This document shows, piece after piece, positions 1-7,270 of a stretch of DNA of 64,000 bases. Below the pieces are notes generated by a model, which worked only from the letters and a program-made list of their open reading frames with translations, searched no databases and was not told where the DNA came from. A program made the translations under genes and the position numbers. The stretch is taken from the NCBI GenBank assembly GCA_964386385.1, contig CAYLRN010000003.1, positions 1-64,000 on the forward strand. Reading direction: 5' to 3'. Within the stretch, counting starts at the first letter, position 1. Every line of letters starts with the position of its first letter. The stretch is from RUG572 sp964386385 (GTDB taxonomy: Bacteria > Verrucomicrobiota > Kiritimatiellia > RFP12 > UBA1067).

Positions 1-68
1 GCGAGCATCTCGCGCTGCTCCCGCACGAGGTGCGCCCCCGGGGCCTTGTGCATGGCATGATGTCTCAT
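1..68 (-). CDS. Start of an unidentified protein, cut by window edge
   Basis: An open frame runs leftward off the window from an ATG at 68-66; the visible N-terminus is MRHHAMHKAPGAHLVREQRE. A purine-rich GAGGAAAGG lies just upstream of the ATG on the minus strand, and a TGC-TACAAT extended -10 sits at 116-108, so a promoter, ribosome site and start are all present. An internal ATG at 53 is an alternative start. Only about 22 codons are visible, too few to name a family, so no function is offered. Confidence 0.4.
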   Translation of the reverse strand, partial: MRHHAMHKAPGAHLVREQREML

Positions 69-107
69 GCCGCCTTTCCTCTGCCCGCGCAGATTTTTCC
101 TGAGCGC

Positions 108-116
108 ATTGTAGCA
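108..116 (-). promoter_or_regulatory. Extended -10 promoter for the leftward gene
   Basis: On the minus strand the sequence reads TGC followed by TACAAT, matching the TGnTATAAT extended -10 form used by most housekeeping genes in this window. It lies about 40 nt upstream of the ATG at 68. Confidence 0.4.
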
Positions 117-301
117 GACGGGGGGCGGTCTTTGCATCCGCCGGGCGCGTCTCCGTCTCCTTCGCATTCCTTCTCTCCCTTGCCTTTCCCGGCCTGTCCT
201 TCTTCCTTTTCGCCTCCTGCCTCCAGCCCCCTTTCGGACCTGTCCGCAGTGGTCCAGTATATGATGCACTTTTCACTTTTCAATTAATCTCCGCGTGGGG
301 T
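117..301. other. Intergenic, pyrimidine-rich on the plus strand
   Basis: The stretch between the leftward gene and the A-run promoter is strongly skewed to C and T on the plus strand, especially 145-240. Short open frames exist on both strands but have no ribosome site and odd composition (Ser/Pro-rich on one strand, Gly/Glu-rich on the other). I see no gene in it. Confidence 0.4.
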
Positions 302-329
302 TTGACGGAGAAAAAAAAAATGGTAAACT
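302..329 (+). promoter_or_regulatory. A-run spacer promoter 1 (GH27 operon)
   Basis: TTGACG (302-307) and TAAACT (324-329) are separated by 16 nt that contain ten consecutive A (311-320). This is the first of six promoters in the window with a 9-10 A run between the -35 and -10. It precedes the GH27 gene by about 60 nt, and a ribosome site AAGGAG at 376-381 follows. Confidence 0.6.
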
Positions 330-392
330 TCCATCGTACTGTTTTACTTTTTTCTTAAAATCAGGTCTGCTATCCAAGGAGATTGTTCTGCC

Positions 393-2483
393 ATGGGATT
401 GAGAGCGTTTTCTTCATTCGCCGTGCCGCTCGTCGCTGCGGGCGTCCTTTCCGCGGCTGGGTCGGAGAGGGTCTACCTTGACGAACTTGACCTGTCGTCC
501 GCCGTGAGCGGCGACCAGATGGACTGGAACAGGGCCAGGAGAAAGGGCGTGGCGTTCGGCGCGGCGGACGTGGCGGCCAAGAGGAATCTCAACTGCTTCG
601 GCGGGCCGCTCACGATAGGCACGAACCGTTTCGCGCGCGGAGTGGGCGCGCTCGGCAACTCCCTGATGGTGGTGGAGACGGGCGGAAAGGCCATTTCGTT
701 CGACGCCGTCGCGGGCGCGGACGCAATCACGCGGGAGACCTGGCGGTGGGGCGGGGACGCGCTCTTTCAGGTGTGGGCGGACGACCGGCTCGTCTTCGAA
801 TCATACGACTTTCTTCCCCCCGACAGGATGGAGCGCATCCACGCCGACGTGCGCGGGGCGCGGCGCGTCTATCTGCAGGCCTTCTACTCCGAGACGCACG
901 AGTTCACGCCCGTCAACTGGTGCGATGCGTTCTTCACGGTCAGCCCGGGTGCGAAGATCCGCATGGTTCCGCCGCCCGCCGCGCCGCAGTGGGGCGTCCT
1001 GACGCCGCCCGAACGTCCCGAACCACGCATCAACGGGCCGGCGCTCTTCGGCGTCCGCCCCGGAAGCCCCATCCTGTACACGCTGCCGGTAACGGGCGAG
1101 AGGCCGATGGCGATGTCCGTGGACGGTCTGCCCGAAGGCGCGGCGTTCGACGCGACGAACGGTTTTCTGCGCGGACGGGTGACGCGCCCGGGGACATATC
1201 CCCTGCGATTCCGCGCCGTGAACGCGCACGGCCGCGCGGAGCGGACGGTCCGCCTGGTCGTCGGCGACAAGATCGCGCTCACTCCGCCGATGTGCTGGAA
1301 CAGCTGGAACTGCTACGGACGCACGATCGACGAGGCGAAGATCAGGAAGACGATCGACGCGTTCGTCGAGAAGGGGCTGGTCCGGCACGGATGGAGCTAT
1401 GTGAACCTGGACGACTTCTGGATGAACAGCGCGCGCGGCGGCTGGGGCGTGTCCGACATCATGGGACCGGGACGCGACTCCGCCGGGCGGATCCTGCCGA
1501 ATTCGCGGTTTCCGGACATGAAGGCCCTCGCCGACTACGCGCACGGGAAGGGCCTCAAGCTCGGCCTCTACTCCTCTCCCGGCCCGCTGACATGCGGCGG
1601 CTGCTACGGTAGCTGGCAGCACGAGGCGCAGGACGCGGCGACGTACGCGGAATGGGGAATCGACTTCCTCAAGTACGACTGGTGCTCGCTCGACAGCGTT
1701 CTCGACAAGACGCGGCGCAAGCCGTTCCGGGCCCAGCATCCCTACCGCCTGATGGGCGACGCGCTTCGCGCCCAGAACCGCGACATCATATTCGACGTCT
1801 GCCAGTACGGCGGCTACTCCGTTCCCGCATGGGGACGCGACGTTGGCGGACACATGTGGCGCACGACGGGCGACATCATGGACATATGGGGCTCCTGCCA
1901 GAACATCCTCGCCCGCCAGCGCGCCGTGTCGCGCTTCGCGCAGCCCGGCGGCTGGAACGATCCGGACATGCTGGTCGTCGGCTCGCTCGGATGGGGCCGC
2001 GGCCTGCGCCCGTCGCGCCTCACCCACAACGAGCAGTACACGCACGTGGGCCTCTGGGCGATGCTGGCCGCGCCGATGCAGATCGGCTGCGACGTCGCCG
2101 GCATGGACGACTTCACGCGCTCGCTCCTCACGAACGACGAAATGCTGGAGATAAACCAGGACGAGCTCGGACGCTCGGCGGACTGCGTGACGCGGACGGA
2201 CGCCGCGGAGACATGGGTGAAGCCGATGCACGACGGCTCGCTCGCCGTGGCGTTCTTCAACCGCTTCTACGAGCCGCGCGACTTCGCCTTCCCCCTCGAG
2301 CCAAACGGCATCGCGGAAGACTGGCGCGTGCGCGACGTCTGGGCGCAGAAGGATCTGGGCTTCACGAAGCGGACGTGGAAGGGCGCCTGGAAGGTGGAGG
2401 CCGTGCCCCCGCACGCCACGGCGATCCTGCGCTTCTATCCGCCGAAGTACTGGCAGGGGCATTGGCAGGAGCTCTGGAAGTAA
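393..2483 (+). CDS. Secreted alpha-galactosidase, GH27, with NPCBM domain
   Basis: Predicted exported retaining alpha-galactosidase releasing terminal alpha-galactose from glycans. Residues 1-22 form a signal peptide (hydrophobic core VPLVAAGVLSA). Residues 28-190 resemble the NPCBM carbohydrate-binding fold, 215-290 a putative Ig-like linker domain, 295-600 the GH27/clan GH-D TIM barrel, and the rest the usual C-terminal beta-sandwich. Family hallmarks are PMCWNSWNC at the barrel start, YDWC with D429 as the expected nucleophile, RTTGDI with D494 as the expected acid/base, and GGWNDPDML. The start has AAGGAG 11 nt upstream. The next gene begins 37 nt after the stop with its own ribosome site, so both should be co-transcribed from the A-run promoter at 302. 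This protein ends GHWQELWK and lacks the FR-type C-terminus of its operon partner. Family call is firm; the exact substrate is inferred. Confidence 0.9.
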   Translation: MGLRAFSSFAVPLVAAGVLSAAGSERVYLDELDLSSAVSGDQMDWNRARRKGVAFGAADVAAKRNLNCFGGPLTIGTNRFARGVGALGNSLMVVETGGKAISFDAVAGADAITRETWRWGGDALFQVWADDRLVFESYDFLPPDRMERIHADVRGARRVYLQAFYSETHEFTPVNWCDAFFTVSPGAKIRMVPPPAAPQWGVLTPPERPEPRINGPALFGVRPGSPILYTLPVTGERPMAMSVDGLPEGAAFDATNGFLRGRVTRPGTYPLRFRAVNAHGRAERTVRLVVGDKIALTPPMCWNSWNCYGRTIDEAKIRKTIDAFVEKGLVRHGWSYVNLDDFWMNSARGGWGVSDIMGPGRDSAGRILPNSRFPDMKALADYAHGKGLKLGLYSSPGPLTCGGCYGSWQHEAQDAATYAEWGIDFLKYDWCSLDSVLDKTRRKPFRAQHPYRLMGDALRAQNRDIIFDVCQYGGYSVPAWGRDVGGHMWRTTGDIMDIWGSCQNILARQRAVSRFAQPGGWNDPDMLVVGSLGWGRGLRPSRLTHNEQYTHVGLWAMLAAPMQIGCDVAGMDDFTRSLLTNDEMLEINQDELGRSADCVTRTDAAETWVKPMHDGSLAVAFFNRFYEPRDFAFPLEPNGIAEDWRVRDVWAQKDLGFTKRTWKGAWKVEAVPPHATAILRFYPPKYWQGHWQELWK

Positions 2484-2520
2484 GGTCGCAGAAGTGGCAT
2501 CGCACAGGAAGGAACGCATC

Positions 2521-5500
2521 ATGGAATCGAAGACGCTTTTTTCATCCGCCGGACTGCTCGTCGCATCGGGCGTCCTTTCCGCTTTCGGCGGCACTTTCAC
2601 GTGGACGGGCGCGGAAGACGGGTTCTGGACGAACGCGAACAACTGGGCGGAACTGCGCGTTCCGGGACAGTATGAGACGGCGGGCGGCCGGCAGGGGGCG
2701 ACGGGCGACGTGGCCGTGTTCGGCGACGGCCTTGCAGGACGGCGGACGACGACGATCGACCTCGACGGCGTCTATTCCGTCCGCGAGGCGCTGACGACCG
2801 GCACGAACCGCTACGTCTACGGAACGTCCGAAGGGCAGATGCTCCCCATCGAGCCCTACGGCACGTTCTCCGCCGCCGAAACGGCCGACACGCCAGCGGC
2901 GACGCTTGCCGCCCGGCTGAAACTGGGCGTCGACTGCATGTCCACAGAGTGGGGCGGCGAGACTATGACCGTGCGCAGCAACTCCAGGGAGACCTTCGTC
3001 CTGGGGAAGTGGGGCTACGGCGGCAATTCGCCCGACCGCCCCGCCGGGGCGCAGGGCGGACAGCCCCGCGTCAACTTCGACGGCTCCGGCGACGTCCGCA
3101 TGACCGAAGAGTACCAGCCAGGGGCGTGGTACGTGATGGTCTATCTGCGCATGACCGGCAGGCTGGTCGTCGACGCGCCGCTGAAAGTGCGGATGTTTAG
3201 CGCCGACAACGGCCTTTCCGACGAGACGATGGAGGTGGAGCTGACGGAGAACGGCTCGATCGAGCCTGACAGCTGCTACAACTTTTTTGGCGGACGCCGT
3301 TCGATGCACGTCTCCGGGCCGGGCACGTTCTACTTCGGCGTCGGAGAACGTTCCGGCGCGGGCGTGATATGCGAATTCCAGCACACCGGCGCGCTCCTGC
3401 TCGACTGTCCGGCCGCCACCGGCATCGTCGGAGCCGCGCCGCCGGACGACTTCACGGCGCGGATTCTGGTCGTCCACGGAGGCGGCACGATCGAAATGCG
3501 TGGCGGAAGCGCGATCAAGGGCGTCGCGCAGATGCTGACGCCGGGCGCGTTTGTCGCGGAGCGCATCGGAATGCGCGGGACGTACGGTTCGCTCGGCGAC
3601 GTGGACTTCGCCCTTGGCGGCGGCGGCGCGTTGCGCTACGTGGGCGGAGGGGAGACGACCGACAGGTCGATAGTCCTCACGAACTGGTCGTCGACGGCGA
3701 CGAGCGGCGACGGCTGCCTGGACCATCAGGGCTCGGGGGCGTGGACCGTCACGTCCGCCGTTTCGCTTGCGCCGGGCATGGAGCGCGGGACGCTTACGCT
3801 GAAGGGCGGACTGTCCGCGCCAGGCACGTTCGCGGGAACGATTGCGTCGGGCATATCCGTCAGCAAGTCGGGCGACGGCGACTGGACGTTCGCGCCGGAG
3901 TCCGATTTCACGGGCGACGCGTACGTCTCCGGCGGCACGCTGCGCCTTGGCGGGTCGATGCACGTCTCATCTCTGTACGCGAGCGGCGGTTCCACGCGCG
4001 TCGTCGTGCCGGACGGCGCGACGCTTGAAATCGACGCGCTGACGGCCGCGTCCGACAGGAAAATCGACTTCTGCGCGCTGGGCGAGACGTCCGTCGTGAA
4101 AATCGCCGGCGTCGAGGCGGGCGACGCGCCGGCGGGCGTGACGTACAACGGACATCCGGCGACGGTGGACGCGGAAGGGCGTCTCGCACTGGCCGAGGGC
4201 GGCGCCGCCATCTGGAAGACGCCCGAATCGGGCGACTGGACCGACGCGGCTCGCTGGACGTGGGGGCTGACGCCCTCCGTCGCGGGGAGCGCGTTCGTGG
4301 ACGCCATGGGCGGCGACTACGTGGCGACCGTCGCGGAGGACGCAACGGTCTCCAACCTCGTCGTGCGGAATCTCGGCGGCGGCAAGGCCACGCTGCGAGT
4401 GTCGGACGGCGCCACCCTGGAAGTTGCCGCGCGCACGACGACAGACCCCATGCTGACGGTCGGCACCGGCGGGCGCATCGAGATAGTCGACGCGAAGCTG
4501 CGCATCTCCGACAAGGGCAACGCCGTCGGCGGCATCAGCAACGTCTCCGGCATTCGCATGGAGGAGGGCGCGGAAATCGCCGTGCGCGGCACGGGGATTC
4601 TCTCGACGTTCGGCATCCCCGAATCCGGCTACACGGCCGGTAAACTGGAGAGCAACCTCAACACGCAGTTCAAATTCGAGTCCGGCTCCACGACGACGTT
4701 CGAGGACGACGCCACGCTCACGCTTGAGCAGGAGACCGGCAGGACCGTCTTCTACCACACGCTCAATGCGGCGAAGGGCAAGACGTCCCGGATGACGTTC
4801 AGGGACCGGGCGCATCCGGACTTCCCCTACACGCCCTGGACGCTCTACGTCACCGGCGGCGGCGGGCACGCCGTACTGGAGTTCGACTCCGAATACGACA
4901 AGCTCGTCAAGAACCTGTGGAACCAGACGTTCGTCGGCAACCACGAGGGCGGTGTGGGCGAGATTCTCTATCGCCGCGGAGCGTACGAGACCGGGAACTG
5001 GGACATGTACCACATAGCCTCGCCGAACACCGACGTCACGAGCGGCGGGACGATGTTCGCCACGGGGCGCGTGGAGATCGCGGAGGCGGCCTCGCTGACG
5101 GCCTACGCGGGGATGTCCCTGGACAACCACGGCGGCTTCGGCGGCTTCACCGTCGGCAACGGGATCGCCCTGCAGAAGAGGCGCGGACAGTCCTATCTGC
5201 GCGGCGAGTTCGTCGTGGCCGGCTCGTTCACGCAGCACATGGGCAACTTCCTCGTGGGAATGGGCCCGTGCGCGGACGGCGCCGCCCTGATAGACGGCGG
5301 AGACGCCCGCGTCGTCGCCGACGCGTCGAAGACGAACGCATCCAGGTTCGGCGAAGTCGTCGTCGGCGCGTTCGGCGGACGCGCGCGCCTTGCCTTGAAC
5401 GGCGGCGCGTTCACCACTCTGCGCAACGTCTACGTTGGCGGCGTCCTGACGAACGACCTGTGCCACTGGCATAAAAACGGCGACTTCATCACGCAGTGGC

Positions 5501-5952
5501 ACGACGCGGACGGAACGCTCTCCGTTAAGGACGGCGCGTTCACGACCGCAGGCGCGATTGTGCTGGGGCGCGACGGCTCGGGTGCGCTGGAGCTCTCCGG
5601 CACGGGCGTCGTCTCGGCGGCCGGAATCGTCGTCTCGAACACCGTCGGGCAGACGGCGTCGAAGATCCGGTTCACGGCCGACGCCGACGGACGCTGCGGA
5701 CAGATCGCGTCTGGGACGGCGCTCTCGTTCTGGCCCGGCTCCGCGGTGGCGGTGGACGTCTCCGCCTGCGCCGCGACGCGCTCCCGCGTCGTCGTCTGGA
5801 GCCTGGACGAGCCGCCGGCCGGACTCGACGGCGCGGACCTCGAACTCGTCGGAAACGAGGCGGTGCGCGGACAGAACGCGCTCTCGTTCGAGGAGGGCGG
5901 CCGCCGGCTCGTCTGGAACGCCTATCGCGGCACGGCGATAATCTTTCGGTAG
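2521..5952 (+). CDS. Large secreted PATR-like beta-strand repeat protein, AIIFR end
   Basis: Predicted exported protein of 1143 residues. A signal peptide covers about residues 1-23. It is followed by a W...W..NW module (GFWTNANNWAE), seen again near residue 563 (SGDWTDAARW). The body is Gly/Thr/Val-rich repetitive beta-strand sequence with recurring 'GGG-L-x-G-x-T' turns, as in passenger-associated transport repeats that form beta-helices. No autotransporter beta-barrel is visible at the C-terminus; the chain stops directly after GTAIIFR. The start at 2521 is chosen because AGGAAGGA lies 8 nt upstream; a GTG at 2494 lacks a site. It is the second gene of the GH27 operon. Role is inferred: a surface or matrix protein, perhaps a scaffold for glycan binding. 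No enzyme motif was seen. Confidence 0.75.
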   Translation: MESKTLFSSAGLLVASGVLSAFGGTFTWTGAEDGFWTNANNWAELRVPGQYETAGGRQGATGDVAVFGDGLAGRRTTTIDLDGVYSVREALTTGTNRYVYGTSEGQMLPIEPYGTFSAAETADTPAATLAARLKLGVDCMSTEWGGETMTVRSNSRETFVLGKWGYGGNSPDRPAGAQGGQPRVNFDGSGDVRMTEEYQPGAWYVMVYLRMTGRLVVDAPLKVRMFSADNGLSDETMEVELTENGSIEPDSCYNFFGGRRSMHVSGPGTFYFGVGERSGAGVICEFQHTGALLLDCPAATGIVGAAPPDDFTARILVVHGGGTIEMRGGSAIKGVAQMLTPGAFVAERIGMRGTYGSLGDVDFALGGGGALRYVGGGETTDRSIVLTNWSSTATSGDGCLDHQGSGAWTVTSAVSLAPGMERGTLTLKGGLSAPGTFAGTIASGISVSKSGDGDWTFAPESDFTGDAYVSGGTLRLGGSMHVSSLYASGGSTRVVVPDGATLEIDALTAASDRKIDFCALGETSVVKIAGVEAGDAPAGVTYNGHPATVDAEGRLALAEGGAAIWKTPESGDWTDAARWTWGLTPSVAGSAFVDAMGGDYVATVAEDATVSNLVVRNLGGGKATLRVSDGATLEVAARTTTDPMLTVGTGGRIEIVDAKLRISDKGNAVGGISNVSGIRMEEGAEIAVRGTGILSTFGIPESGYTAGKLESNLNTQFKFESGSTTTFEDDATLTLEQETGRTVFYHTLNAAKGKTSRMTFRDRAHPDFPYTPWTLYVTGGGGHAVLEFDSEYDKLVKNLWNQTFVGNHEGGVGEILYRRGAYETGNWDMYHIASPNTDVTSGGTMFATGRVEIAEAASLTAYAGMSLDNHGGFGGFTVGNGIALQKRRGQSYLRGEFVVAGSFTQHMGNFLVGMGPCADGAALIDGGDARVVADASKTNASRFGEVVVGAFGGRARLALNGGAFTTLRNVYVGGVLTNDLCHWHKNGDFITQWHDADGTLSVKDGAFTTAGAIVLGRDGSGALELSGTGVVSAAGIVVSNTVGQTASKIRFTADADGRCGQIASGTALSFWPGSAVAVDVSACAATRSRVVVWSLDEPPAGLDGADLELVGNEAVRGQNALSFEEGGRRLVWNAYRGTAIIFR

Positions 5953-5982
5953 GGTTTTCGGCAAATGCAAAGGAGTGCGGAA

Positions 5983-7107
5983 ATGACAACAGGACATGAC
6001 ATGAACAGGCGCGATTTTCTCAGGCTCTCCGCGCTGTCGTCCGCCGCCGCGGCCGGCGGCGTCCCGGCGGCGTCCGCGGCGGCCGGCGGGGCGGCGGACA
6101 AGAAGGTGAGGGCCATGCTCCTCCACCTCGGCCACAACATGTGGTGCGAATGGCTGCCGGAGGACGTCATGAAGACGGCGACGATCGAAGAGAAGTACGC
6201 CCCGGACTACGCGCTCCGCATGAAGGAGGACCTCTGGCGCCGCGTCACCGCCCGCATGGCGGAGCGAAAGCTGAACATGCTCGTGATCGACGTCGGCGAG
6301 GGCCTCGTCTACCCCAGCCATCCCGAACTCGCGATCAAGGGCAGCTGGACTCCCGACAGACTGCGCGCGGAGATAGCGCGCCTTCGCGGCATGGGCATCG
6401 AGGCGATACCGAAGCTGAACTTCTCGGCCACGCACGACGGCTGGCTCAAGGACTACCACAGGATGCTCACCCTGCCGAAGTACTACGAGGTGGTGAAGGA
6501 CGTGATCCGGGACGTCGCGGAGGTGTTCGGCGCGCCGCGCTTCTTCCACCTTGGATTCGACGAGGAGACGACCGGGTTCTCCGACAGGCGCAACTACTTC
6601 GTCATGCGCGCGGGGGAGATGTGGTGGCACGACTTCCTCTACGCCGTCAGGTGCGTGGAGGACTGCGGCTCCAGGGCGTGGGTGTGGAGCGACTACGGCT
6701 GGGACCATCCCGACTACTTCAAGCGCTGCCCGAAGAGCGTCGTGCAGAGCAACTGGTACTATGACGAGTGCCACGGCGGATTCGACCTGTCCGCGAACAA
6801 GACCGCGGACTACAAGCGCCTGAAGGAGTTCTGGGACCTGGAGGCGGCGGGTTTCGACCAGATTCCGTGCGGCACGAACTGGGTGGGCTGGAAGCGCCGG
6901 CAGAAGAACGTCGGCGCGGACGACGTGATCGGACGGCTTGTGAAGCTCGGACGCGAAGTCGTCTCCGACGGGCACCTCCTCGGATTCCTCATGGCGCCGT
7001 GGGCGTCGTGCGACAACGATGAGAATTTCAGGAAGAACGTCTCCGCCGTCGATCTCTTCGCCGACGCGCTTGACGGGCGCATCGCCCCGCCCGGCGTCGT
7101 TCGCTAG
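5983..7107 (+). CDS. Tat-exported GH20-like glycoside hydrolase
   Basis: 374 residues. The N-terminus carries a twin-arginine signal (NRRDFLRLS followed by an Ala-rich core, about residues 7-40), so export by the Tat pathway is expected. The mature part is a single TIM-barrel-like domain. HLGFDEE at residues 189-195 resembles the Asp-Glu catalytic pair of GH20 hexosaminidases (D193, E194), and the W-rich segments MWWHDF, AWVWSDYGW and NWYYDE fit sugar-binding pockets. The start at 5983 is chosen because AAGGAG lies 7 nt upstream; ATGs at 5965 and 6001 are less well placed. It follows the repeat protein by 30 nt and may share its transcript. Placement in or near GH20 is moderately sure; substrate is unknown. 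Confidence 0.65.
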   Translation: MTTGHDMNRRDFLRLSALSSAAAAGGVPAASAAAGGAADKKVRAMLLHLGHNMWCEWLPEDVMKTATIEEKYAPDYALRMKEDLWRRVTARMAERKLNMLVIDVGEGLVYPSHPELAIKGSWTPDRLRAEIARLRGMGIEAIPKLNFSATHDGWLKDYHRMLTLPKYYEVVKDVIRDVAEVFGAPRFFHLGFDEETTGFSDRRNYFVMRAGEMWWHDFLYAVRCVEDCGSRAWVWSDYGWDHPDYFKRCPKSVVQSNWYYDECHGGFDLSANKTADYKRLKEFWDLEAAGFDQIPCGTNWVGWKRRQKNVGADDVIGRLVKLGREVVSDGHLLGFLMAPWASCDNDENFRKNVSAVDLFADALDGRIAPPGVVR

Positions 7108-7122
7108 CGCCCATCCCCGCCA

Positions 7123-7176
7123 TTTGGGCAGGGCGCGACGTTCCCGTCGCGCCGACTGCGTTCCGCCCTGCCCAAA
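7123..7176. repeat. Nested GC-rich palindrome, possible terminator
   Basis: An outer stem (TTTGGGCAG at 7123-7131 with CTGCCCAAA at 7168-7176) encloses a perfect inner hairpin (GGCGCGACG, loop TTCC, CGTCGCGCC at 7132-7153). The inner core recurs at 33879, 42737 and 48153. It sits between the stop at 7107 and the promoter at 7202. The outer stem ends in AAAA rather than a T run on the plus strand, so terminator function is uncertain. Confidence 0.6.
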
Positions 7177-7201
7177 ACGCCCTCCAAGACGTCCGCGTGA
7201 A

Positions 7202-7229
7202 TTGACAGAGAAAAAAAAAACACTATAAT
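7202..7229 (+). promoter_or_regulatory. A-run spacer promoter 2
   Basis: Perfect TTGACA (7202-7207) and perfect TATAAT (7224-7229) with a 16-nt spacer containing ten consecutive A (7211-7220). This is the cleanest member of the six-promoter family. It drives the repeat protein at 7271, which has GGAGG just before its ATG. Confidence 0.8.
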
Positions 7230-7270
7230 CGTGCCGTCAAAATCGCGGCATTAAAAGTTTTGGAGGCAGC

